Origin: Muribaculaceae bacterium
GTDB taxonomy: Bacteria; Bacteroidota; Bacteroidia; Bacteroidales; Muribaculaceae
Reading direction: 5' to 3'
DNA length: 64,000 nt
NCBI GenBank assembly: GCA_017557425.1
Contig: JAFYYU010000019.1
Coordinates: forward strand, 1 to 64,000
A program made the translations under genes and the position numbers. The notes below the pieces were generated by a model. That model was given only the letters and a program-made list of their open reading frames with translations, did no database searches and was not told the DNA's origin. Of the stretch, positions 7,745 through 14,942 are shown in pieces (the stretch's first letter is position 1; each line of letters opens with the position of its first letter).

Positions 7745-8584
7745 TCAGGGTTTCATAGATTGTTGTTGATAGGATAACGCTGCGCCCAGTGCTGTGCAGT
7801 AGCGGGCGTGCTCAGGAATGTGGAAGCGAACGCCGTACAGGCTTTCCATCATCGGGAAAATGGTCTGGCACTCAGGCAGCAGGGTCAGGTTGCCGATGAG
7901 CACATAATCTTTAAATCCGCCGTTCACTTGTGACAACACGGCACAGGAGCCGATAGTCTCCAGGACCATGCAGATGAGCCCTTTGGCGATGTCGTTGTCA
8001 TTGGGGTTGCTGTTCAATACCTTGCCGAACAGGGATGCTGTAGCGTGCATGGGAAGCCCCTCGATATCCCCCTTGCTGATGTCTTTGATCTGCAAGTTGA
8101 TACGCGAAATATCACCATGCTGGGCCATCTCAATCACATCCTGGATATGGCTGTCTTTAAGCAACAGGTGAGACAGTCCCTGCAGGGTGCCGCCACCCAT
8201 CGAGATGCCACCTATGTGGGCAATATCGTCACCATCGACCCGCACCAGCGTGGTGCCGGTGCCCATCGACACGACGATGAGTTGCTGCAGGCCGCTGACA
8301 AAGCGCGCTCCCAGTCCGTCGGCACGGAACTCATCGACATGGGTTGTAGGCAGACCATAGATGGGAGTCGTCACGCCGCTGGCGCCAACGCCAGTTAGCA
8401 TCACGTGCTCCACGTCCTCGAGTGCTATATTGTTGTCATAGAGGTATTTGCCAAAAGCGCCGAACAACGATGTGATCGGGTCATTGGCGGTGATGTTCAT
8501 GGGTGACTTGATGTGGGTGCCGTTTTCGATACCCACAATCTTGGTGGTGCTGCCGCCCACGTCTATGCCGATTACTTGACTCAT
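7745..8584 (-). CDS. coaW: Type II pantothenate kinase
   Basis: 279 residues with an ASKHA ATPase fold: phosphate-1 motif GIDVGGSTTKIVG at residues 5-17, a second phosphate loop VSMGTGTTLV, then GGISMGGGTLQGL. This is the pattern of eukaryotic-like type II pantothenate kinases (CoaW), which make 4'-phosphopantothenate, the first committed step of coenzyme A synthesis. The length fits. It starts 21 bases after yqgE and precedes the GT2 gene by 7 bases. A BadF-type activator ATPase is a less likely alternative because no cluster-binding cysteine pair is evident. Confidence 0.8.
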   Translation of the reverse strand: MSQVIGIDVGGSTTKIVGIENGTHIKSPMNITANDPITSLFGAFGKYLYDNNIALEDVEHVMLTGVGASGVTTPIYGLPTTHVDEFRADGLGARFVSGLQQLIVVSMGTGTTLVRVDGDDIAHIGGISMGGGTLQGLSHLLLKDSHIQDVIEMAQHGDISRINLQIKDISKGDIEGLPMHATASLFGKVLNSNPNDNDIAKGLICMVLETIGSCAVLSQVNGGFKDYVLIGNLTLLPECQTIFPMMESLYGVRFHIPEHARYCTALGAALSYQQQSMKP

Positions 8585-8605
8585 TAAATATTTGATTCCT
8601 GATTC

Positions 8606-9211
8606 CTAATTACAGTTTGGGTCACTGGGCAGGTTAAGCCAAAGGCGATAGCGCCCTCCGAACCTCGATACCGCTTCTCGCCACTGGTCATCATCGCCAT
8701 CGTCCATGAACAGACTACGGTCACCCTTGTCGAGTACGGCCCAGTCATGGCGTGCCAACTCTTGGGCAATCTGTCCCTTGCCCCATCCGCTGTAACCGAC
8801 GATAAACTTCACGCGCCCCTCGACGGGCCCGCCCAGTTCGACATATCGTTTTACCGCATCAAAATCACCCCCGAACCATACCCCGTCGCCAACATCAATG
8901 GCTTGCGGAACGATTTCAGGCCCCAGTGTGTGCATGTAAAACAACATTTCGGTGCCGACAGGGCCACCAAGGAACAGGGGAATCTCTTCCACGGTCTCGA
9001 TGTCAGGCATGATGTCACGCAGGTTGTAGCCCATGTAGTGGTTGGTTACCACTCCCATGGCCCCCTCGCCCTCGTCAGGATCCACGATGAGAACAAGCGA
9101 CCGCCTAAAGAAGAAGTCACCCACCGTAGGCTTTGCCACTAGCAGGGAACCTCGAGTGGGCTGCGGTTGCTCGTCATTGAGGTGATAGATATCCTGATCC
9201 CAGTCGTTCAT
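8606..9211 (-). CDS. yqgE: YqgE/AlgH family protein
   Basis: 201 residues from the ATG at 9211. The longer open frame upstream crosses the promoter and is not credible. The pattern RGSLLVAKPTVGDFFFRRSLVLIVD, GAMGVVTNH, LFLGGPVG and FIVGYSGWGKGQI is diagnostic for YqgE. It is a conserved protein of unknown biochemical role, seen here as the first gene of the operon yqgE-coaW-GT2-GNAT-AT3. The -7 box TACATTTG lies only four bases before the ATG, so the mRNA is probably leaderless. Confidence 0.92.
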   Translation of the reverse strand: MNDWDQDIYHLNDEQPQPTRGSLLVAKPTVGDFFFRRSLVLIVDPDEGEGAMGVVTNHYMGYNLRDIMPDIETVEEIPLFLGGPVGTEMLFYMHTLGPEIVPQAIDVGDGVWFGGDFDAVKRYVELGGPVEGRVKFIVGYSGWGKGQIAQELARHDWAVLDKGDRSLFMDDGDDDQWREAVSRFGGRYRLWLNLPSDPNCN

Positions 9212-9215
9212 GTCG

Positions 9216-9223
9216 CAAATGTA
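9216..9223 (-). promoter_or_regulatory. -7 box of the yqgE operon
   Basis: TACATTTG on the minus strand, four bases before the yqgE ATG. A TTG lies 15-16 bases upstream, short of the ideal spacing, so the -33 element is weak. Confidence 0.5.
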
Positions 9224-9364
9224 CAAAAAAATGCGTTGCAAGAGGCGATTTTTGGAAAAAATGAGCCCTTTGCCGCTCCTTATGGCGCGATATTTGCTGT
9301 AACGGTCTAATAAATCATGTTTTTTGACGTTTAGAGATATATAGAAGAATAATACCGAATTAGA

Positions 9365-10258
9365 ATGAAAGTGATGAAATTTGGCGGCACCTCGGTCGGT
9401 AGCGTCGAGAGTCTGCTCAACCTCAGGGACATTGTAAATGCCGAGTCCAAGCCCGTGATCGTGGTGGTCTCGGCGATGGGTGGTTTTACCAACCAGCTTT
9501 TGGCCATGTGTGAACAGGCGCAACAGCGCGACATCTCATGTCTTGACACGCTCGAGGAGGCTCGAAAACGTCACCATGATGCCGTTGACGGCGTGGTTAT
9601 TCCCGCGATGCGTGACCAAGTCCATGCCACGATCGATCGCTTCATCGACGAGAGCCTCAAGCCCTATTATTTGGCACTGGCCACCAATCCCCATATGCCC
9701 GTTGATGAGATTGAGCGCGTGTGCGATGCCATCGTTGCCCACGGCGAGATTCTCTCGTCGGCGATTGTGACAGGAATGTTCGAGGACGGTGTGCCTCACC
9801 TCTCGCTCAATTTCATGCGCACTACACCTGATGCCGGGGGGCGTGTTCTCGACTGGGAGGAGACCGAGCACCTGGTCAAGGCCGATTTCGCCTCGCTCGA
9901 CGAGGGCGTCCATGTTGTGCAGGGCTTTATTTCACGGGATAAGGAATCAGGTGCAGTGACCAATCTGGGACGTGGCGGCAGTGACTATACGGGAGCCATT
10001 CTTGCATCACTTCTTGATGCCGATTCTCTGGAAATCTGGACCGATGTGGACGGCTTCATGACAGCCGACCCGCGCACTCATCCTGATGCGACCGTCATTC
10101 CGCAGATGACCTATGCTCAGGCCCAGGAGATGTGCGATGCCGGTGCCAAGGTGATCTATCCGCCCACCATCGCACCCGTGGCCATGAAGCACATTCCAGT
10201 TTGGGTAAAGAACACGTTCAATCCCAGTGCACCAGGCACGGTGATTGTGGATGAATAA
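9365..10258 (+). CDS. lysC: Aspartate kinase catalytic domain without ACT domains
   Basis: 297 residues. It phosphorylates aspartate, the first step toward lysine, threonine, methionine and diaminopimelate. The catalytic domain is complete: KFGGTSVG (residues 5-12), VVVSAMGGFTNQLL, GEILSS, FMRTTPDAGGR, GRGGSDYTG and EIWTDVDGFMTADPR. The protein stops right after NTFNPSAPGTVIVDE, exactly where other aspartokinases continue into two ACT domains (usual length about 400-450, or over 800 when fused to homoserine dehydrogenase). Only 14 bases separate the stop from the convergent neighbour, so no frameshifted remainder can hide there. It may therefore be insensitive to classical ACT-mediated feedback. 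Confidence 0.9.
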   Translation: MKVMKFGGTSVGSVESLLNLRDIVNAESKPVIVVVSAMGGFTNQLLAMCEQAQQRDISCLDTLEEARKRHHDAVDGVVIPAMRDQVHATIDRFIDESLKPYYLALATNPHMPVDEIERVCDAIVAHGEILSSAIVTGMFEDGVPHLSLNFMRTTPDAGGRVLDWEETEHLVKADFASLDEGVHVVQGFISRDKESGAVTNLGRGGSDYTGAILASLLDADSLEIWTDVDGFMTADPRTHPDATVIPQMTYAQAQEMCDAGAKVIYPPTIAPVAMKHIPVWVKNTFNPSAPGTVIVDE

Positions 10259-10272
10259 AGGATAGATATTAA

Positions 10273-11199
10273 TTATAAGAGGAAGAACAAAGAAACGCCT
10301 ATCACTGAAATCAGCGCTCCCAACAGGCTCTTGACGGTGATGGGCTGCTTGAAAATCCACCAGGCAGGCAGGATAATGATAATCGGCGTCAGCGCCATCA
10401 AGGTGCTGGCGATGCCGGCTGCGGTGTATTGTACGGCCAGTAGCGACGCTCCCACGCCGACGAACGGGCCAAAGATGGTCGTCGCCACGGCGGCAGTCAT
10501 GCCCTGACGGTCCCGCACACCCTTGCACAGCGGTTTGAAGCCCTCACGCAACGCCATCAATATCGTAAAACCGATGGTTCCTGCTATACAACGGAAGAAA
10601 TTGGCATGGAACGGCAGCATCCAGTCTGCCAGGTTGGTTGTTAGCGACGCCTCGTAGTGGTTCATGCCGATTTTGCTGAGTACCAGTCCTACGCCCTGAC
10701 AGACAGCGGCCCCGATGGCAAACAGTACGCCCGCCAATGGTAATTTCAACGACACCTTGCGGCCCTCGCCGCGACCCAGCACGCTGATGGCGATCCCCGT
10801 CAATGTTACCAGCATCGCAAGCATGGCCTGCGGGCGGATTTCCTGGCCTAGTGTCATCCATGCGGTGATGGCGGCGGCAATGGGTGCCAGCGTCATGAAC
10901 AACTGGCCGAATTTGGAACCGATGATCAGGTAGCACTGGAACAGGCAGAAGTCCCCGATGACATATCCCACAAGACCCGAAAGCATCATCCACAGGTAGG
11001 CCTCGGTGCTGGCGCCGGCGGGCAGGGGAGTGCCGCCTATCACCCAGAACATGACAGCTGAGAAGACAAGCGTGATGACCATGCGCATCAGGTTCAGCGT
11101 CAGGTTGCCCATGCGCTTGCTACCGAACTCACTCAACAGCGCTGTAGCCGTCCACGAGAAGGCCACACCTATCGATATCAGTTCACCAACATACTGCAT
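10273..11199 (-). CDS. DMT superfamily (EamA) transporter
   Basis: 308 residues from the ATG at 11199. A GTG two codons earlier is open but lies closer to the -7 box. Ten hydrophobic segments are arranged as two EamA repeats. The first begins ISIGVAFSWTATALLSE, and the second begins near LAGVLFAIGAAVCQGVGLVLSK. Members export amino acids or metabolites across the inner membrane, but the substrate cannot be told from sequence. The gene is convergent with the aspartokinase, and an amino-acid export role is only a guess. Confidence 0.87.
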   Translation of the reverse strand: MQYVGELISIGVAFSWTATALLSEFGSKRMGNLTLNLMRMVITLVFSAVMFWVIGGTPLPAGASTEAYLWMMLSGLVGYVIGDFCLFQCYLIIGSKFGQLFMTLAPIAAAITAWMTLGQEIRPQAMLAMLVTLTGIAISVLGRGEGRKVSLKLPLAGVLFAIGAAVCQGVGLVLSKIGMNHYEASLTTNLADWMLPFHANFFRCIAGTIGFTILMALREGFKPLCKGVRDRQGMTAAVATTIFGPFVGVGASLLAVQYTAAGIASTLMALTPIIIILPAWWIFKQPITVKSLLGALISVIGVSLFFLL

Positions 11200-11204
11200 A
11201 GGCA

Positions 11205-11212
11205 CAAAGGTA
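11205..11212 (-). promoter_or_regulatory. -7 box of DMT transporter
   Basis: TACCTTTG on the minus strand with only five bases (TGCCT) before the ATG at 11199. No TTTG at the right distance was seen. It suggests a leaderless transcript. Confidence 0.45.
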
Positions 11213-11231
11213 ATACTTTTTTGTAGTTTAG

Positions 11232-11263
11232 TTTCGCTATTGCAAAACTATTCGTTATCTTTG
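11232..11263 (+). promoter_or_regulatory. Promoter of penicillin-binding protein 1A
   Basis: TTTC (11232-11235), 20 bases, TATCTTTG (11256-11263). The leader to the start at 11354 would be about 85 bases. Confidence 0.55.
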
Positions 11264-11353
11264 CAGGTTGATGAGTGCTGTCATACTCTGGTTGATATGT
11301 TCAATAGGCTGAATGGCAGTAGTTTATTCATGAATTAAACTGAAAAGATATAT

Positions 11354-13810
11354 ATGAGCGAAAAAACTACCGGAAAGAAGAAGAACAAGAAGCGCAGTAT
11401 CGTCCGCAAGATGTGGATGTGGTTTGCCATTTTTGTGGGCCTGTTGGCGTTAATGTTCGTATTGATCTACAATGGTGTGATTGGCTACATGCCTGCTATC
11501 GATCAGTTGAAGAATCCCACCGACAAGTTTGCTTCGACCATCTACAGTGCCGACGGCGTTGAAATGGGCCGCTATTACCGCAGTCGCAGCAACCGCATCT
11601 ATGTAGATTTCGACGAGATGTCGCCGCACTTGACCGAGGCGTTGATTGCCACCGAGGATTCGCGCTTTGACGAGCATTCGGGCATTGATGTCAAGGCCAT
11701 CGGGCGAGCCGTGATCAAGCGCGTCCTCATGGGTCAGAAGAGTGCCGGTGGTGGCAGTACCATCACCCAGCAGCTGGCTAAACAGCTGTATTCTCCCGAG
11801 TCGCACAACATCTTTGAACGTGCTCTGAAGAAGCCTGTGGAGTGGGTAATCGCTGTTAAACTCGAGCGCTACTACACCAAGGATGAGATCATCAAGATGT
11901 ACTTCAACCAGTTTGACTTCTTGAATAACGCTGTGGGTATCAAGATGGCGTCAGAGGTCTATTTTGATAAGGAACCCAAGGATTTGAACATCCAGGAGGC
12001 GGCAACCCTGGTGGGCATGTGCAAGAATCCGTCTTACTATAATCCTGTTCGTCACACCGAACGCACCCGCCAGCGCCGCAACGTGGTCTTTGAGCAGATG
12101 GTGAAGGCCGGCTTCTTGAGCGAAGCCGAGTGTAACCAGCTCAAGGAAACGCCTCTGGTCATCAAATTCAAGAAACTGGATCATAACGACGGTCCTGCAC
12201 CTTACTTCCGCGAGGAGCTGCGCCGTGTGATGATGGCCAAGAAGCCCAACCGCAAGGATTATCCGACCTGGAACCAGCAGGCCTTTATCGACGACTCGGT
12301 GGCCTGGGCTGTGAATCCGCTCTACGGTTGGTGCAATAAGAATACCAAGCCTGACGGTTCCCATTATGATATATATACCGATGGCCTGAAGATCTACACC
12401 ACAATCGACTCGCGCATGCAGGAATATGCCGAGAAGGCCGTGCACAAGCACATGAGCAAGACGTTGCAGCCTGCCTTCCTGCGTGAGCGTGGCGGCACCA
12501 AGAATCCTTACACCAACAACAAGCAGGAGCTGTCCAGTGCAGGCAAGCAGGCGCTCATCAATGCCGCTATCCGCCATAGCGAGCGCTATCGTGTCCTCAA
12601 GAACGAGGGAAAGAGCGATGCCGAAATCATGGAGAACTTCAAGAAGCCTGTGCAGATGCACCTCTTCAACTATGACGGTGGCTTCGATGCACAGATGACG
12701 CCGCTGGACTCGCTGCTCTACACCAAGTCGTTCCTGCGTTGCGCCATGATGTCGATGGATCCCGTCACGGGCTTTGTCAAGGCCTATGTGGGCGGTCCCA
12801 ACTTCCGTTTCTTCAAGTATGACATGGTATCGACCGGTCGTCGTCAGATTGGTTCAACGGTAAAACCCTTTGTATATTCCCAGGCCATTGAGTTCGGAGG
12901 CTTGACTCCTTGCTCGCCCCGTCCTGGTGGCGCGCCCAACATCATTTGGCACAATGAGGTGTATAATCCTGCCAATGAGGGCAGTGGCGGCGGAATGGAC
13001 CTGCGCAACGCGTTGAAATATTCAAAGAACTGGATCTCGGCAGGCTTCATGCGTGGAACGCGCGAGAACTGGATTGAGCGCAACGGCTACTACACCATGA
13101 CGCCCGAAGAGCTGGCTAAGTGGATGCACAGCTTCGGCATCACGAGCTATCTCGATCCCGTTCCCGCCTTGAGCTTGGGCGCTTGTGAGGTGAGTCTGCG
13201 CGAGATGGTTGCTGCCTACTCGGCGTTTGCTAATGGCGGTATGCGAGTTGAACCCGTATATGTGTCACGCATCACCGACAACCGAGGTAATGTGCTCGCT
13301 GAGTTCACTGGAAGCCAGACCGAGATCATGAGCGAGGATACTTACCTCAAGATGCTCTCGATGCTGCTCGAAGTCGTGGACGGCGGTACGGGTGCCAGGT
13401 TGCGTTACGCCTATGGCATCACGGCCGATATGGGAGGTAAAACGGGTACCACCAACTTCCACAGCGACGGTTGGTTTATGGGCTTCACGCCTGAACTGGT
13501 CACCGGCGTATGGGTCGGCGGCGAGGAACGCTACATCCATTTCAACAGCATGGCAATGGGTCAAGGTGCCGAGGCAGCGCTTCCCATCCTTGGCTACTAC
13601 ATGAAGTGGATTTATGACGACAAGAACTTGCCCTATAAACAGAGTACCAAATTTGAGTTCCCCAAGGGCTTCAATGCTTGCGGTGACGAGCTGGCTGGCT
13701 ACTACGGCAGTGGCGGCGGAGGCTGGCACGGTGGCGGCGGTGGCGGCGGTGACGCCGGCGATGGCGGCGGAGGCGGCCAAGACGATGCCACCGAAGGACT
13801 CTTCGACTAA
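11354..13810 (+). CDS. mrcA: Penicillin-binding protein 1A (bifunctional)
   Basis: 818 residues. A Lys-rich cytoplasmic start (TGKKKNKKRS) and one membrane anchor (about residues 22-44) precede a GT51 glycosyltransferase with catalytic Glu E101 in EDSRFDEHSG and GGSTITQQLAKQLY. The transpeptidase has S501-T-V-K504, S557-K-N559 and K696-T-G-T699. It polymerises and cross-links peptidoglycan in the periplasm. The C terminus is a roughly 35-residue tail very rich in Gly (GSGGGGWHGGGGGGGDAGDG), probably flexible. It has its own promoter and terminator. Length and motifs fit PBP1A rather than PBP1B or PBP1C. Confidence 0.95.
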   Translation: MSEKTTGKKKNKKRSIVRKMWMWFAIFVGLLALMFVLIYNGVIGYMPAIDQLKNPTDKFASTIYSADGVEMGRYYRSRSNRIYVDFDEMSPHLTEALIATEDSRFDEHSGIDVKAIGRAVIKRVLMGQKSAGGGSTITQQLAKQLYSPESHNIFERALKKPVEWVIAVKLERYYTKDEIIKMYFNQFDFLNNAVGIKMASEVYFDKEPKDLNIQEAATLVGMCKNPSYYNPVRHTERTRQRRNVVFEQMVKAGFLSEAECNQLKETPLVIKFKKLDHNDGPAPYFREELRRVMMAKKPNRKDYPTWNQQAFIDDSVAWAVNPLYGWCNKNTKPDGSHYDIYTDGLKIYTTIDSRMQEYAEKAVHKHMSKTLQPAFLRERGGTKNPYTNNKQELSSAGKQALINAAIRHSERYRVLKNEGKSDAEIMENFKKPVQMHLFNYDGGFDAQMTPLDSLLYTKSFLRCAMMSMDPVTGFVKAYVGGPNFRFFKYDMVSTGRRQIGSTVKPFVYSQAIEFGGLTPCSPRPGGAPNIIWHNEVYNPANEGSGGGMDLRNALKYSKNWISAGFMRGTRENWIERNGYYTMTPEELAKWMHSFGITSYLDPVPALSLGACEVSLREMVAAYSAFANGGMRVEPVYVSRITDNRGNVLAEFTGSQTEIMSEDTYLKMLSMLLEVVDGGTGARLRYAYGITADMGGKTGTTNFHSDGWFMGFTPELVTGVWVGGEERYIHFNSMAMGQGAEAALPILGYYMKWIYDDKNLPYKQSTKFEFPKGFNACGDELAGYYGSGGGGWHGGGGGGGDAGDGGGGGQDDATEGLFD

Positions 13811-13813
13811 ACA

Positions 13814-13850
13814 AGAAAGTCGGGCCAAAATGGCTCGACTTTCTCGTTTT
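13814..13850 (+). terminator. Terminator after PBP1A
   Basis: AGAAAGTCGGGCC pairs with GGCTCGACTTTCT across a five-base loop and is followed by CGTTTT. It sits 4 bases after the stop and may serve the convergent folD gene too. Confidence 0.75.
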
Positions 13851-13869
13851 ATTCGGGGTGGGATATCAA

Positions 13870-14751
13870 TTATCTAGAATAAATCTCTTTTTTTGCGGCT
13901 GCGAGGGTGTTCTTCATCAAGGAGCAAATGGTCATGGGCCCCACGCCGCCAGGAACGGGAGTGATGTACTCGCACTTGGGAGCAACCTCATCAAACTTCA
14001 CGTCGCCGTTCAGACGGAAGCCGGACTTGCTGTTGGCGTCGGGAACACGTGTCGTGCCCACGTCGATGACCACGGCGCCCTCCTTAACCATGTCGGCAGT
14101 GACAAAGTCGGGACGGCCGATGGCGGCGATAATGATGTCGGCGGCGCGGCATTCCTCTTTAAGCGTTGCCGAATGACTGTGACAAACGGTTACCGTGGCG
14201 TCGCCATACTGTTTCTGCATCATCAGCTGCGCCATGGGCTTGCCCACGATGTTGCTGCGACCAAGCACCACGCACTTTTTACCCGAGGTGGGAATGTTAT
14301 AGCGTTGCAGCAGGGTGATGATTCCCAACGGGGTGGCTGAGATGAAGCTGGGCAGGCCCAGTGCCATGCGGCCAGCATTCATCGGGTGGATGCCGTCCAC
14401 GTCCTTGCGGTAGTCGATGGTATTGATCACCCTCTGCTCATTGATGTGCTTGGGCAGTGGCAACTGCACGATAAAGCCGTCAACGTCGGGGTCCTCATTC
14501 AAACCGCGTATGCAGTCCAGCAGTTGTTCTTCGGTAGTGTCTTCTTCCATGCGGATGAGAGACGACTTGAAACCGCATTTCTCACAGGCGATCACTTTAT
14601 TCTTCACATAGGCCTCTGAGCCGCCGTCATGCCCGACGAGTACAGCAGCCAGATGCGGGCGCTTCTGTCCCGCAGCTATCATTTGGTCTACTTCGGCCTT
14701 GATTTCCTCTTTGATGGCCGCAGCAGTCATTTTTCCGTCTATCAGTTTCAT
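13870..14751 (-). CDS. folD: Methylenetetrahydrofolate dehydrogenase/cyclohydrolase FolD
   Basis: 293 residues. It interconverts 5,10-methylene-, methenyl- and 10-formyl-tetrahydrofolate in the cytoplasm. The sequence shows [14 protein letters not shown] (substrate Lys), [13 protein letters not shown], the NADP-binding [14 protein letters not shown] and the signature [14 protein letters not shown]. Length is normal. It is preceded by AAGGAAAT and an upstream TAATTTTG box on the minus strand. It converges on the PBP1A gene and forms no operon. Confidence 0.95.
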   Translation of the reverse strand: MKLIDGKMTAAAIKEEIKAEVDQMIAAGQKRPHLAAVLVGHDGGSEAYVKNKVIACEKCGFKSSLIRMEEDTTEEQLLDCIRGLNEDPDVDGFIVQLPLPKHINEQRVINTIDYRKDVDGIHPMNAGRMALGLPSFISATPLGIITLLQRYNIPTSGKKCVVLGRSNIVGKPMAQLMMQKQYGDATVTVCHSHSATLKEECRAADIIIAAIGRPDFVTADMVKEGAVVIDVGTTRVPDANSKSGFRLNGDVKFDEVAPKCEYITPVPGGVGPMTICSLMKNTLAAAKKEIYSR

Positions 14752-14803
14752 ATTTCCTTATAGATCTTTTGAGTGCAGATACACATGTTTCTGAAATCGG
14801 GCA

Positions 14804-14811
14804 CAAAATTA
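14804..14811 (-). promoter_or_regulatory. -7 box of folD
   Basis: TAATTTTG on the minus strand, 52 bases before the folD start. No good -33 TTTG was found. Confidence 0.4.
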
Positions 14812-14942
14812 CTGCAAAAAACTAATATTCCACCTATTATTAAAGAAATATTTCCTTAAAAGGCCGGTAAAACGGGTAGATGTAGCGTAAAGGTATTGCA
14901 AGCTATCAGCTTGTATGTCTGAATAGTAACCACGGGAGAGGA

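Noticed and set aside
9212-9523. Upstream extension of the yqgE frame
   Set aside because: It crosses the -7 box and the aspartokinase start. YqgE similarity begins only at the ATG at 9211.
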